Below, one piece after another: positions 35,871-45,169 of a DNA stretch of 64,000 nucleotides. Every line of letters begins with the position of its first letter. Positions within the stretch are counted from its first letter, which is position 1. The stretch is taken from the NCBI RefSeq assembly GCF_000969835.1, contig NZ_KQ033912.1, forward strand, positions 2,999,373-3,063,372, written 5' to 3'. The notes below the pieces were generated by a model that was not told the origin of the DNA, did no database searches, and saw nothing but the letters and a program-made list of their open reading frames with translations. Origin of the DNA: Parabacteroides goldsteinii DSM 19448 = WAL 12034 (lineage in GTDB: Bacteria > Bacteroidota > Bacteroidia > Bacteroidales > Tannerellaceae). The position numbers and the translations under genes were made by a program.

Positions 35871-35891
35871 TTCTTAAAAAAGAAATTAGAT

Positions 35892-36344
35892 ATGGATTTG
35901 TTTGAAAAAGTCAGCGAAGACATTAAAAACGCAATGAAGGCAAAAGACAAAGTTGCCCTCGAAACATTGAGAAATGTAAAGAAGTTCTTCCTGGAAGCTA
36001 AGACAGCTCCGGGTGCCAACGATACCCTGACGGATGCCGATGCGTTGAAGATTATTCAGAAGCTGGTAAAACAGGGCAAAGACTCAGCTGAAATTTATAC
36101 TCAGCAAGGTCGTGCCGATCTGGCTGAAGCCGAACTGGCGCAGGTAAAAGTGCTTGAAACTTACCTTCCGAAGCAAATGACAGCCGAAGAACTGGAAGTT
36201 GAGGTAAAGGCCATCATTGCCCAGGTAGGTGCTGCCGGCCCGAAAGACATGGGCAAGGTTATGGGCGTAGCTTCTAAAGCCCTTGCCGGTAAAGCGGAAG
36301 GACGTGCTATCTCTGAAACGGTAAAACGTTTGCTGAATAGCTGA
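35892..36344 (+). CDS. GatB/YqeY domain protein
   Basis: 150 residues. Typical YqeY sequence: VSEDIKNAMKAKDKVALETLRNVK, IIQKLVKQGKDSAEIYTQQGRADLAEAE, LETYLPKQMTAEEL and the end GKAEGRAISETVKRLL. The domain is shared with the C-terminus of GatB, which binds tRNA, but the standalone protein's role is unsettled. 21 bp after ftsZ, so probably the last gene of the dcw transcript. Confidence 0.9.
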   Translation: MDLFEKVSEDIKNAMKAKDKVALETLRNVKKFFLEAKTAPGANDTLTDADALKIIQKLVKQGKDSAEIYTQQGRADLAEAELAQVKVLETYLPKQMTAEELEVEVKAIIAQVGAAGPKDMGKVMGVASKALAGKAEGRAISETVKRLLNS

Positions 36345-36362
36345 TATTTAGAAAGAATTGAG

Positions 36363-36466
36363 CTATCCCGTTCCCGTGCTTGACACGGGATCGCAAAGGC
36401 ACAAACCGTATCCTATATACTGCCGGTTCTTCTGCGACCCCGTGTCAAGCACGGGGACAAGGTAGT
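36363..36466. repeat. Inverted pair of CCCGTGCTTGACACGGG elements (BIME-like)
   Basis: The 17 nt dyad CCCGTGCTTGACACGGG occurs at 36373-36389 and in inverted form within 36438-36455. Flanks (TCGCA, AACCG, CTA) are also complementary, so the whole 104 bp forms an imperfect stem of about 40 bp. It sits between the YqeY-like gene and cstA, with no U-tract. It looks like a dispersed repetitive palindromic element rather than a plain terminator. Confidence 0.6.
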
Positions 36467-36561
36467 TCATATCTTATACTAACTAAACCATCAGGATATC
36501 CCGTTTGTGTATCGATAAATATCCTTTTCTGAATAGACCAACATTCTAATAACTCTTTATA

Positions 36562-37983
36562 ATGATAACCTTTATCTGCTGCCTGGCAACTCTTATTGCC
36601 GGCTATTTTATCTACGGTTCTTTTATAGAACGTATCTTCGGGGTGGACCCTTCCCGTACAACCCCAGCTTACACCCATCAGGACGGAGTCGATTACATTC
36701 CGATGTCTTCCTGGAAAGTTTTTATGATTCAGTTTCTGAACATTGCCGGCCTTGGTCCGATCTTCGGTGCTATTATGGGCGCAAAGTTCGGTACGGCTTC
36801 TTTCCTTTGGATAGTCCTGGGGACGATCTTTGCCGGAGCTGTCCATGACTACCTGGCGGGAATGCTTTCATTACGTCATAACGGGGAAAGCCTTCCGGAG
36901 ATTATCGGACGTTATCTCGGAAATAACTTCAAGCAATTCATGCGCGGCTTCACTGTGGTACTGATGATATTGGTCGGTGCCGTTTTTGTAGCCGGTCCGG
37001 CCGGTTTACTGGCGAAGCTGACACCGGAGTATCTTGATGCTACATTCTGGATATTCGTGGTATTTATCTATTATATCCTGGCTACTTTATTACCGGTTGA
37101 TAAAATCATCGGAAAGATTTATCCGCTGTTTGCCGCAGCCCTGCTGTTTATGGCAGTCGGCATTCTGGTGATGTTGTTTGTGAATCATCCTCCCCTGCCT
37201 GAGTTGACGGACGGGTTAGCCAATAAGCATCCGGAGAATCTACCTATTTTCCCGATCATGTTTGTAAGTATTGCCTGCGGAGCTATTTCCGGGTTCCATG
37301 CGACACAAAGTCCGTTGATGGCCCGTTGCATCAAGAGCGAAAGGATGGGACGTCCCGTCTTCTTTGGTGCGATGATCACAGAAGGTATTGTTGCTCTGAT
37401 CTGGGCGGCTGCCGCAACTTATTTCTATCATAATAACGGGATGGGAGAAAGTAATGCTGCTGTAATTGTAGATAGCATCACTAAAGAATGGCTGGGTACG
37501 GTCGGAGGTATCCTGGCTGTCCTGGGAGTTATTGCCGCTCCGATCACTTCCGGTGATACGGCATTCCGTTCGGCCCGTTTGATTGTAGCCGACTTCCTGC
37601 ATAAGGAACAGAAAAGCATGGTAAGCCGTTTGGTGATTTGTATACCATTGTTTATTGTGGCGATCGGCATATTGCTCTATAGTCTGAAAGATAAGGACGG
37701 TTTCGATATGATCTGGCGTTATTTTGCCTGGACAAACCAGACGTTGGCTGTATTTACCCTTTGGGCGTTGACAGTCTTCCTGGCACGTTCCAAAAAACTG
37801 TACATCGTCACCCTGATTCCGGCCCTGTTTATGACAGCTGTTTGTTCGACTTATATCTTTGTCGCCCCTGAAGGTCTGGGAATGGATGTTACTGTTTCAC
37901 AAACTATCGGCTGTATCATCACCGCTATAACTCTGGTGGCGTTCCTTTGGTGGAAAAAGAAAAATAAAACAGTTGAGTATTAA
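36562..37983 (+). CDS. CstA-family inner membrane transporter (short form)
   Basis: 473 residues with about 12-13 membrane helices. CstA motifs: FLNIAGLGPIFGAIMGAKFG, GTIFAGAVHDYLAGMLSLRHNGESLPEIIG, CGAISGFHATQSPLMARCI and APITSGDTAFRSARL. E. coli CstA is about 700 residues; this is the shorter Bacteroidetes type. The family moves pyruvate or peptides under carbon limitation; the substrate here is not evident. It is flanked by the BIME-like element upstream and a bidirectional terminator downstream. Confidence 0.88.
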   Translation: MITFICCLATLIAGYFIYGSFIERIFGVDPSRTTPAYTHQDGVDYIPMSSWKVFMIQFLNIAGLGPIFGAIMGAKFGTASFLWIVLGTIFAGAVHDYLAGMLSLRHNGESLPEIIGRYLGNNFKQFMRGFTVVLMILVGAVFVAGPAGLLAKLTPEYLDATFWIFVVFIYYILATLLPVDKIIGKIYPLFAAALLFMAVGILVMLFVNHPPLPELTDGLANKHPENLPIFPIMFVSIACGAISGFHATQSPLMARCIKSERMGRPVFFGAMITEGIVALIWAAAATYFYHNNGMGESNAAVIVDSITKEWLGTVGGILAVLGVIAAPITSGDTAFRSARLIVADFLHKEQKSMVSRLVICIPLFIVAIGILLYSLKDKDGFDMIWRYFAWTNQTLAVFTLWALTVFLARSKKLYIVTLIPALFMTAVCSTYIFVAPEGLGMDVTVSQTIGCIITAITLVAFLWWKKKNKTVEY

Positions 37984-38016
37984 CTCGGGCTGTTGCTTCC
38001 GAGCAAGTATTCAACC

Positions 38017-38069
38017 AAAATAAGAAAGGCATTGCCAACTCTTTCGAGCAGCAATGCCTTTCTTATTTT
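38017..38069. terminator. Bidirectional terminator between cstA-like gene and rprY
   Basis: A perfect 19 bp stem (38017-38035 with 38051-38069; core AAGAAAGGCATTGC) with a 15 nt loop, A-rich on the left and T-rich on the right, between converging genes. Confidence 0.85.
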
Positions 38070-38117
38070 ATCTTCCGAAGAACCCGCTTTTGGCGGCTAT
38101 TCTCCGGGATATGTTCA

Positions 38118-38849
38118 TTAAAGTACCTGGATACCCTCTTCGCGGGCCTGTTCTTCTCCTGAAGGAGTGATCAGTTTGTAACCCTTACCGTGGATGTTGA
38201 TGATTTCGATTCCGGGATCATCTTTCAACAGTTTACGAAGTTTAGTGATATACACATCCATACTACGGGCATTGAAGTAGTTATCGTCTACCCAAATAGT
38301 TTTCAGTGCATAATTACGTTCCAGAATTTCATTAGCATGAGCGCATAACAGGCTCAGCAGTTCGCATTCTTTAGTAGTCAGCTTAGTCACTTTGTCACCG
38401 ATAGCCAGTGTTTGTTTCTGCGTATCGAATAAGAAATTACCCAGCTTGTAGAAAGGAATGTCTTTCATCTTTTTGCCTTTCACACGACGAAGGATTGCTT
38501 CGATACGAAGCAAGAGTTCTTCCATGCTGAACGGTTTTGTCAGATAGTCGTCTGCACCGATCTTGAATCCTTCCAGAATATCTTCCTTCATCGTCTTTGC
38601 AGTAAGGAAAATAATTGGAATATCAGGATTTATAGAACGGATCTCCTGTGCAAGAGTGAAACCGTCTTTTTTCGGCATCATCACGTCTAATACGCAAAGA
38701 TCATATTTGCCTTTGGTGAAACCTTTGTAACCAGCTTCTCCGTCAGAGAAAAGATCTGTTACATAACCTTTTGCCTGTAAGTATTCTCTTAATAGCATAC
38801 CCAGGTTTTCGTCGTCTTCACAAAAGAAGATTTTCAGTTTTTCTTCCAT
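38118..38849 (-). CDS. rprY: OmpR-type response regulator RprY
   Basis: 243 residues. Receiver domain: acidic pocket FFCEDDEN, phospho-acceptor Asp55 in LDVMMPKKDG, Lys in FLTAKT. The C-terminal winged-helix effector has LTTKECELLSLLCAHANEI and RSMDVYITKLRKLLKDDPGIEIINIHGKGYKL. It closely resembles RprY of Bacteroides fragilis, implicated there in oxidative-stress-related control of Na+-translocating NADH-quinone reductase and catalase genes. Two bp after rprX in the same operon. Confidence 0.9.
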   Translation of the reverse strand: MEEKLKIFFCEDDENLGMLLREYLQAKGYVTDLFSDGEAGYKGFTKGKYDLCVLDVMMPKKDGFTLAQEIRSINPDIPIIFLTAKTMKEDILEGFKIGADDYLTKPFSMEELLLRIEAILRRVKGKKMKDIPFYKLGNFLFDTQKQTLAIGDKVTKLTTKECELLSLLCAHANEILERNYALKTIWVDDNYFNARSMDVYITKLRKLLKDDPGIEIINIHGKGYKLITPSGEEQAREEGIQVL

Positions 38850-38851
38850 AA

Positions 38852-40405
38852 CTAACTTTTTATAAGAGGTAAAGTAATAATAAATTTTGTTCCTACATTT
38901 CCGGGTCCCATTTCAGCACGGATCGTACCTTTATGGTCCTCGATAATCTTACGGACGTAAGCCAGTCCCAAACCGAAACCTTTTACGTCGTGTACATTCC
39001 CTGTCGGTACGCGGAAGAAGCGGTCGAATACTTTCTTAAGGTATTCCTTCTTGATTCCTATACCATTGTCTTCAACGGAGATCAGCAACTTTCCGTTGTT
39101 GTCGTTCCAGGTTCTTACCATCAATGTAAGCGGCACTTCCGGACGGCGGTATTTTACTGCGTTGTCCATCAGGTTAAACAATACATTGGTGATATGCATT
39201 TCATCTACGTAGATGGACGAATCGGTTGCCTGCAAGTCAATGTCGAGTGAGCCATCATACTTTTCTACTTTCAGGACGAAGGTGTTCGCTACGCTGATCA
39301 CCAGGTCGTTTGCATCTACTTCTTTCAGTTTGAATGCTGCTTTCTGCCGTTCGAACAACGACATTTGAAGCACTTTTTCAACCAGGAAGCCTAATCGCTT
39401 CGTTTCATCATTTATCACGCCTGATATATGTTTGAATACATCGGGGCTTTTCGTTATATCCGAGTCTTTCAACATCTGTGCCGCCAGCGAGATAGTGGAA
39501 ACCGGAGTTTTCAGCTCGTGCGTCATATTGTTGATAAAGTCGTTCTTCATTTCTGACAGTCTCTTCTGGCGGAATACAATATATATGGTAAAGATAAATG
39601 TTACCAACAGTATCAGCGAGAAAAGAACAGACGGTACAATAAATGTTACAGAACTTGAAATATAGTCACCTTTTGTAGGGAAGTATACTTTCAGATAATT
39701 CAGTTTTGAGGGAGGATCGTTCGGGAACAATACGTACGTAATTATATCAGACGCAATAGGTTCCTTCTTTATTTCCCCACTCTGGTACACGGTTTTCCCG
39801 TCTTTGTTTATAACAAAAAATATGAACGGCAGGTTCAAACCATTGTTAATAAATTCTGATTTTAAGTAATTGTTCAACTTCTTAAAATCGACACGCTCCT
39901 GAATCGGTTTAAGGTTTGCCGTATTTAATATATTCACCAAAACTTCCTGCATCAAAGCATTCTGATATTTAAGACGGCGCATAAGCGTTTTTTGCAGATC
40001 CTGGGAAGTACTGATAATATTATTGGACGTTTGTTTTTTGTCCAGCGATGACAGCGGTTCGAATTTCTGACTGAAACTGTGTAGCTGATCTATTTGCAGT
40101 ATATTACCGTTGGCGTCCTTTATTTGTGATTTCTGCAGGGTGATTGTCTGAGTAATCTCTTGGGGATCCTGGTTATTTTGCAGATAATAACTCTCGTCAC
40201 GCTTAAGATCTTCTTCCAGATATCTCTGCGTTTCATCCAACTCCAGGTTTTTTGAGACCTGGTGCAGGCTTCTTTTGACTGTTTCATTGAATTGCTCGCT
40301 GCTTTTTTTGAGTATGATGCTCACGTACTTAACCTGTAGGAAAAGCAAACCAGCAAAAGCAAATGCCATCACAACTGCGAGTAACCAAATCGTAGATTTC
40401 CTCAT
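38852..40405 (-). CDS. rprX: Sensor histidine kinase RprX
   Basis: 517 residues. Membrane helix at about 5-25 (TIWLLAVVMAFAFAGLLFLQV), a periplasmic sensor of ~200 residues without Cys clusters, and a second helix at about 255-278 (FIVPSVLFSLILLVTFIFTIYIV). The H-box NNMTHELKTPVSTIS has the phospho-acceptor His296. The ATPase domain has NLMDNAVKYRRPEVPL (N box), SVEDNGIGI (G1), FDRFF and GFGLGLAYVRKI (G2). It partners RprY. Confidence 0.9.
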   Translation of the reverse strand: MRKSTIWLLAVVMAFAFAGLLFLQVKYVSIILKKSSEQFNETVKRSLHQVSKNLELDETQRYLEEDLKRDESYYLQNNQDPQEITQTITLQKSQIKDANGNILQIDQLHSFSQKFEPLSSLDKKQTSNNIISTSQDLQKTLMRRLKYQNALMQEVLVNILNTANLKPIQERVDFKKLNNYLKSEFINNGLNLPFIFFVINKDGKTVYQSGEIKKEPIASDIITYVLFPNDPPSKLNYLKVYFPTKGDYISSSVTFIVPSVLFSLILLVTFIFTIYIVFRQKRLSEMKNDFINNMTHELKTPVSTISLAAQMLKDSDITKSPDVFKHISGVINDETKRLGFLVEKVLQMSLFERQKAAFKLKEVDANDLVISVANTFVLKVEKYDGSLDIDLQATDSSIYVDEMHITNVLFNLMDNAVKYRRPEVPLTLMVRTWNDNNGKLLISVEDNGIGIKKEYLKKVFDRFFRVPTGNVHDVKGFGLGLAYVRKIIEDHKGTIRAEMGPGNVGTKFIITLPLIKS

Positions 40406-40858
40406 TCTAAATACTTTCTCTTTTTAACAGAACAAATAACGCTCATTTTAGTTTAATATTTACACAAAAAAGGTAAAAATAGCGGGCTGTTTATATTAAA
40501 AAAGGTTTACCTAGGACTCCAGTTTTCTTCTTATTGTCTTTTAAAACAACCGTTTATGCTAATTAACATCTGTCTGTGTATATATATGCATCTTCATTTC
40601 TGTCTATAAAAACATAATTATTGATTATTTTGTTTCAACTTATGCAAAAAATATGAATTCCGATGGAAGAATTCGCATCTCCATGTTCGTGCATACGCGT
40701 CAGATAGTATAATGTATAACGGATACAGGTGCTGTTTTATTTTATCCGGCAGTAAAGAACATATGGCTTAAGTACTTGAAACTTCTTAAAAACTTTTGCC
40801 GAATGCATTCAAATTTAATTATTAGCTATATCTTTGCTGCTGACAAGAGTTATGCAAG
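40406..40858. other. 453 bp divergent intergenic region rprX / glsA
   Basis: AT-rich. It contains the glsA promoter box (40829-40836). On the rprX side a TTTG followed by AT-rich DNA is seen but no good -7 box. No gene, RNA or repeat is recognised; a short GAATTC-containing pair near 40652-40673 is the only dyad-like feature. Confidence 0.4.
40829..40836 (+). promoter_or_regulatory. -7 box of glsAB (TATCTTTG)
   Basis: Exact TAnnTTTG 22 bp before the glsA ATG, predicting a very short leader of about 16 nt. A TTTG lies 30 bp upstream, too far for a normal -33. Confidence 0.5.
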
Positions 40859-41686
40859 ATGGCACAAGAAGGTATTACACAAATTGATGTAAAACAGGTA
40901 TTACAGCAGAAAGCGCCCTCCGTGGCCGGTAAAATACCCGGTTTTATTGTCAATTATCTGATCCGTACCATTCATCAGGACGAACTGAATGATATCCTAA
41001 CCCGTTATCATGATAAGGATGGGGTTGATTTTATGCAGGAACTGATCGGTTATTTTGACCTGACCCTGGAACTGGTGAACGAAGAGAACATCCCGGCGGA
41101 AGGCCGCTATATTTTTGCTTCCAACCATCCGTTGGGAGGGCTTGACGGTATCTGCCTCTCGGCAGTGATCGGACAGCATTATGACGGAAAGATCCGTTAC
41201 CTGGTCAATGACCTGCTTCTCTACTTGTCAAATCTAAGGTCCATCTTTGTCCCTATCAACAAACATGGTGCACAGGGTAAAAACAATGCCCGGCTGATCG
41301 ACGAGGCCTATGCTTCCGAAAATCAGATCGTGACGTTCCCCGCAGGACTTTGTTCGCGTAAGATAAACGGACAGATACAGGATACCGACTGGAAGAAATC
41401 GTTTATCCAGAAGGCAGTCGAACATCAGCGGGATGTCGTTCCAGTATATTTCGAAGGAAGAAACTCTAATTTCTTCTATCGGTTGGCAAATCTGCGCAAG
41501 AGGTTGGGTATAAAGATGAACTATGAAATGATTTATTTGCCGGATGAAATGTTCCGGTCTAAGCATAAAACGTTCCGTATCCATTTTGGCAAGCCTGTCC
41601 CGTGGCAGACTTTCGATAGCAGCAAGAAGCCGGTCGAATGGGCCGAGTGGGTGAAGGAACTTGCTTATAATCTCAGGAAAACATAG
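40859..41686 (+). CDS. glsA: Glycine-lipid O-acyltransferase GlsA (PlsC-like)
   Basis: 275 residues. Lysophospholipid-acyltransferase fold: FASNHPLGGLDG holds the active-site His90 and Asp96, spaced H-x5-D instead of the usual H-x4-D. RSIFVPINKHG, TFPAGLCSRK and VPVYFEGRNSNFFYRLA are the later motifs. Followed after 12 bp by a GNAT-type N-acyltransferase, exactly the glsA/glsB pair described in Bacteroides for mono- and di-acylated glycine lipids. It would add the second acyl chain to the N-acyl glycine made by GlsB. Older annotations call it hemolysin-like. Confidence 0.82.
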   Translation: MAQEGITQIDVKQVLQQKAPSVAGKIPGFIVNYLIRTIHQDELNDILTRYHDKDGVDFMQELIGYFDLTLELVNEENIPAEGRYIFASNHPLGGLDGICLSAVIGQHYDGKIRYLVNDLLLYLSNLRSIFVPINKHGAQGKNNARLIDEAYASENQIVTFPAGLCSRKINGQIQDTDWKKSFIQKAVEHQRDVVPVYFEGRNSNFFYRLANLRKRLGIKMNYEMIYLPDEMFRSKHKTFRIHFGKPVPWQTFDSSKKPVEWAEWVKELAYNLRKT

Positions 41687-41698
41687 ACTCTATAATAT

Positions 41699-42664
41699 AT
41701 GCAAGACATTATTAAGCCGACTGATCGTGCTCTTCTGAAGTCGGAGTTGACGAAAGAAAAGAAACTCCGCAGCACGAATAAGTCAAACAATGAAATATAT
41801 ATTGTTACAGCCCACGACGCTCCCCACGTGATGCAGGAGATCGGGCGTCTGCGGGAAATCGCATTTCGTTACTATGGTGGGGGAACGGGGTTCCCGGTAG
41901 ATATCGACGAGTTCGATACGATGGAGGACGCTTATCGGCAGTTGATTGTCTGGAGTCCGGAAGATGAGCAGATCCTGGGCGGTTACCGTTTCCTGTGCGG
42001 TTCGGATGTCAAGTTCGATGAGAACGGGAAGCCGATGTTGGCTACTTCGCATCTGTTCAATTTCTCGGAAAAGTTTAATAAAGAGTTCCTCCCTTATACG
42101 GTCGAGTTGGGCCGTTCTTTCGTTACTTTGGAATATCAGTCTACACGTGCTGGCGCAAAAGGATTGTTTGTGTTGGATAATTTGTGGGATGGATTGGGAG
42201 CTTTGTCGGTAGTCGATCCGAGTTTGCAATATTATTTCGGGAAGGTGACGATGTATAATACGTATAATACGGAAGCACGTAATATGATTCTTTATTTTCT
42301 GGGGATGCACTTTCCGGATGCGGATAAGCTGGTGACTCCGGTCTATCCGTTGGAAACCGATACGGACATAGAGAAGATGAAGGAGTTGTTCCGTTATGAT
42401 AACTTCAAGGACAATTATAAGGTATTGAATCAGGAAGTACGTAAATTCGGTATCAATGTGCCGCCGCTGGTGAATGCCTATATGAGCCTTTCACCGAAGA
42501 TGCGCGTGTTCGGGACGGCCATCAACCATGAATTTGGGGATGTGGAAGAGACCGGTATCCTGATTGCGATCAATGAGATTCTGGAAGACAAGAAAAAACG
42601 TCATATAGAAACTTATCTGAAAGAGGAAGGCCAGACGGCTGATCTGATAAGAAAAGCGGAATAA
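41699..42664 (+). CDS. glsB: Glycine N-acyltransferase GlsB (GNAT/OlsB-like)
   Basis: 321 residues. OlsB/hemolysin-type GNAT features: RLREIAFRYYGGGTGFPVDIDEFDTMEDAYRQLIVW, ILGGYRFLCG, and VELGRSFVTLEYQSTRAGAKGLFVLDNLWDGLG, the acyl-carrier binding region. It transfers a 3-hydroxy fatty acyl group to the amino group of glycine, producing N-acyl glycine (related to commendamide), the precursor of glycine lipids. Operon with glsA; the gene ends 17 bp before array C. Confidence 0.85.
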   Translation: MQDIIKPTDRALLKSELTKEKKLRSTNKSNNEIYIVTAHDAPHVMQEIGRLREIAFRYYGGGTGFPVDIDEFDTMEDAYRQLIVWSPEDEQILGGYRFLCGSDVKFDENGKPMLATSHLFNFSEKFNKEFLPYTVELGRSFVTLEYQSTRAGAKGLFVLDNLWDGLGALSVVDPSLQYYFGKVTMYNTYNTEARNMILYFLGMHFPDADKLVTPVYPLETDTDIEKMKELFRYDNFKDNYKVLNQEVRKFGINVPPLVNAYMSLSPKMRVFGTAINHEFGDVEETGILIAINEILEDKKKRHIETYLKEEGQTADLIRKAE

Positions 42665-42680
42665 CCTAGGGATGATTTCT

Positions 42681-42764
42681 GTTCACGAGGGCCTCATAAA
42701 TGTTTTTGACGCCCTCGTGAATGTTTATGAGGTCCTTGAAAATGTTTATGAGGACGTCAAAAAC
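42681..42764. repeat. Array C: four 21 bp units built from shared half-sites
   Basis: Units at 42681, 42702, 42723 and 42744, exactly 21 bp each. Half-sites are reused in different pairings: TTCACGAGGGC (unit 1 left) is the complement of GCCCTCGTGAA (unit 2 right). TTTATGAGG (units 3 and 4 left) is the complement of CCTCATAAA (unit 1 right). TTTTTGACG (unit 2 left) is the complement of CGTCAAAAA (unit 4 right). It lies between the converging glsB and DUF3109 genes. Confidence 0.8.
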
Positions 42765-42835
42765 AGTCTTTATACTATAGTCTGACAGAAGACACGTTAT
42801 CCGTGTTCCATAAACAGGCACATCTATTATTGGCA

Positions 42836-43429
42836 CTAACCCAATTTTTCCTGTTCCTTTTGTTTTCTCCACTCCTCAGCTACTTCGACCAGACTTTCAT
42901 ACCATTTCTCGCCGAACTTGCGGATAAGCGGTTCTTTCAGGAACTTATATAAGGGTAGTTTCTCTTTTTGTCCTAATATTTCTGCCGCTTTACATATTTT
43001 CCAACGGTCGTAGTTGACAGCCCGGAAGTCTTTGTATTGGGTTACACGGACAGGATAGAGATGGCAGGATACCGGCTTGTAAAAGGACAGTTTCCCTTCA
43101 CGGTAGGCTTTCTCGATAGCACATTTACAAGTACCGTCGCTGTCATAACAGGTAAATACACAATCTTTGTTGTCAACGATGGAGGTGACGATATCACCTT
43201 CGCAGTCGATATAGGCTACGCCTTGTTTGTTGATAATTGCCTGGGCTTCGGGTGACAGGTCGTTCCATACGACCGGAAGCGCTTTCTCCAGTTTGGCAAT
43301 CTCGCTTTTCTCAAGCGGGGCACCGGAATCACCTTCCACACAGCAAATGCCTTTGCACTGGGCAAGGTCGCAGATGAAATTTGCCTCGATCAGGTCCAGG
43401 CTGACCAGGGTGTCGTCTATTTGGATCAT
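42836..43429 (-). CDS. DUF3109 family cysteine-rich protein
   Basis: 197 residues from ATG 43427-43429 (MIQIDDTLVSLDLIEANFICDL), the usual start for this family; the frame is open 16 codons further upstream. The conserved Cys motifs CDLAQCKGICCVEGDSGAPLE near the N-terminus and CVFTCYDSDGTCKCAIEKA, SCHLYPVRV suggest a bound metal or Fe-S cluster, like the YkgJ/zinc-or-iron chelating group. Function unknown. No signal peptide, so cytoplasmic. Confidence 0.85.
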   Translation of the reverse strand: MIQIDDTLVSLDLIEANFICDLAQCKGICCVEGDSGAPLEKSEIAKLEKALPVVWNDLSPEAQAIINKQGVAYIDCEGDIVTSIVDNKDCVFTCYDSDGTCKCAIEKAYREGKLSFYKPVSCHLYPVRVTQYKDFRAVNYDRWKICKAAEILGQKEKLPLYKFLKEPLIRKFGEKWYESLVEVAEEWRKQKEQEKLG

Positions 43430-43495
43430 TTTGTTATCAGGGAAGAGGTAATAAATACCCCTCTTCAGGGAGGACATGAGGGTTTGTTATTGAAG

Positions 43496-43532
43496 TTTAC
43501 ACACCCCCTGCCCCCTCTCAAGAGGGGAAAAG
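43496..43532. repeat. Hairpin repeat CCCCTCTCAAGAGGGG between gpmI and the DUF3109 gene
   Basis: CCCCTC-TCAA-GAGGGG with a flanking CCCCCTGCC. Together with CCCCTCTTCAGGGAGG at 43458-43473 it makes a cluster of C-rich dyads in the gap; the latter part lies in the upstream extension of the DUF3109 frame, supporting the shorter start. On the minus strand the hairpin has no long U-tract. Confidence 0.45.
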
Positions 43533-43550
43533 TTACTATTGGTACAATAA

Positions 43551-45074
43551 TTATTTGATCAATGATTTTCCTGTCATTTCTTTCGGTTGCTTCAGCCCCA
43601 TGATATGAAGGATTGAAGGAGCAACGTCTGCCAGGATACCGTCTTCAACTTTAGCGTCTTTGTTTTCTGTTACATAAACGAATGGAACAGGATTCAAAGA
43701 GTGAGCAGTGTTGGGTGTGCCGTCTTCGTTCAAAGCATGGTCGGCATTACCGTGGTCGGCAATGATGATTACTTCGTAGCCATTAGCCTTAGCTGCTTCG
43801 ACTGTGTCGTTCAGGCAAGCGTCGATAGTAACAACAGCCTTTTCGATGGCTGAGTAAATACCGGTGTGACCTACCATGTCGCCATTTGCATAGTTACAAA
43901 CGATATAGTCATATTTCTTTGTGTAGATGGCTTCAACCAGTTTGTCCTTTACTTCGAAAGCACTCATTTCCGGTTTCAGGTCGTAAGTGGCCACTTTCGG
44001 AGACGGAACCAGGATACGGTCTTCACCTTCGAACGGAGTTTCGCGTCCGCCGTTGAAGAAGAAAGTAACGTGTGCATATTTTTCTGTTTCAGCGATGTGC
44101 AACTGTGTTTTGCCGACTGAAGCGAGGTATTCACCCAGTGTATTTTCTACATTGTCCTTGTCGAACAGGATATGAACGCCTTCGAAACTAGCATCGTACG
44201 GAGTCATACAGAAATACTGCAAGTTCGGAATAGTCTTCATTCCGGCTTCCGGCATATCCTGTTGAGTCAGGACGACTGTCAGTTCTTTAGCACGGTCGTT
44301 ACGGTAGTTGAAGAAGATCACAACGTCGCCTTCTTCGATAGTCGCTACCGGCTTACCGTTTTCTACGTGTACGATCGGTTTGATAAATTCGTCTGTTACA
44401 CCTTCTGCGTATGACTCTTCCATTGCCTGAACCATGTCTTCGCAAGGTTTACCCGTGCCGTTCACGATCAGGTCGTAAGCCTCTTTTACGCGTTCCCAAC
44501 GTTTGTCACGGTCCATTGCATAGTAACGGCCGATGATGGAGGCGATCTTTCCGCCTGTTGTTTGCAGGTGGTTTTCCAGCTGTTCGATAAAGCCTTTACC
44601 ACTTCTCGGGTCCGTGTCGCGACCGTCCATAAAGCAATGAACATATGCTTTGTCGATTCCGTATTCTTTGGCGATATCCGCCAGTTTGAACAGGTGTTCC
44701 AATGAGCTGTGTACACCACCGTCGGAAACCAGTCCCATGAAATGGATCTGTTTGCCGTTTTCTTTGGCGTAGCTGTAAGCACGTTTGATTTCCGGATTAT
44801 CGAGGATTGTGTTCTGGCGGCATGCGATATTGATCTTCACCAGGTCTTGGTAAACGATGCGGCCGGCACCGATATTAAGGTGGCCAACTTCCGAGTTACC
44901 CATCTGTCCGTCAGGTAAACCAACATTTTCGCCGGAAGCCTGCAACTGAGAGTTTGGGTATGTTTTCAACAATTCGTCCCAGTAAGGGGTGGGAGTGTTG
45001 TAGATTACATCATCTTTACCACGGTCGCCGATTCCCCAGCCATCGCAGATTAGTAAAAGTGCTTTCTTGCTCAT
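43551..45074 (-). CDS. gpmI: 2,3-bisphosphoglycerate-independent phosphoglycerate mutase GpmI
   Basis: 507 residues from ATG 45072-45074 ([17 protein letters not shown]). The reading frame is open for 50 codons upstream, but that part crosses the promoter. Alkaline-phosphatase superfamily metal site: CDGWG, catalytic Ser61 in [38 protein letters not shown], and the C-terminal [12 protein letters not shown] and [12 protein letters not shown]. It interconverts 3- and 2-phosphoglycerate in glycolysis, using Mn2+. Confidence 0.97.
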   Translation of the reverse strand: MSKKALLLICDGWGIGDRGKDDVIYNTPTPYWDELLKTYPNSQLQASGENVGLPDGQMGNSEVGHLNIGAGRIVYQDLVKINIACRQNTILDNPEIKRAYSYAKENGKQIHFMGLVSDGGVHSSLEHLFKLADIAKEYGIDKAYVHCFMDGRDTDPRSGKGFIEQLENHLQTTGGKIASIIGRYYAMDRDKRWERVKEAYDLIVNGTGKPCEDMVQAMEESYAEGVTDEFIKPIVHVENGKPVATIEEGDVVIFFNYRNDRAKELTVVLTQQDMPEAGMKTIPNLQYFCMTPYDASFEGVHILFDKDNVENTLGEYLASVGKTQLHIAETEKYAHVTFFFNGGRETPFEGEDRILVPSPKVATYDLKPEMSAFEVKDKLVEAIYTKKYDYIVCNYANGDMVGHTGIYSAIEKAVVTIDACLNDTVEAAKANGYEVIIIADHGNADHALNEDGTPNTAHSLNPVPFVYVTENKDAKVEDGILADVAPSILHIMGLKQPKEMTGKSLIK

Positions 45075-45124
45075 GATTGCCTTGTTTATATTGTTTATAC
45101 TTATTAAATATCTAATACCGGGCG

Positions 45125-45132
45125 CAAAGATA
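45125..45132 (-). promoter_or_regulatory. -7 box of gpmI (TATCTTTG)
   Basis: Exact TAnnTTTG on the minus strand, 50 bp before the gpmI ATG. It supports the start at 45074 rather than the longer frame. Confidence 0.55.
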
Positions 45133-45169
45133 AGCATTTCTGATGTAATATTATTTGCCTTTAAAGTAT

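Noticed and set aside
43430..43477. 16-codon extension of the DUF3109 protein
   Set aside because: Family members begin MIQIDD, and the extension overlaps C-rich hairpin repeats.
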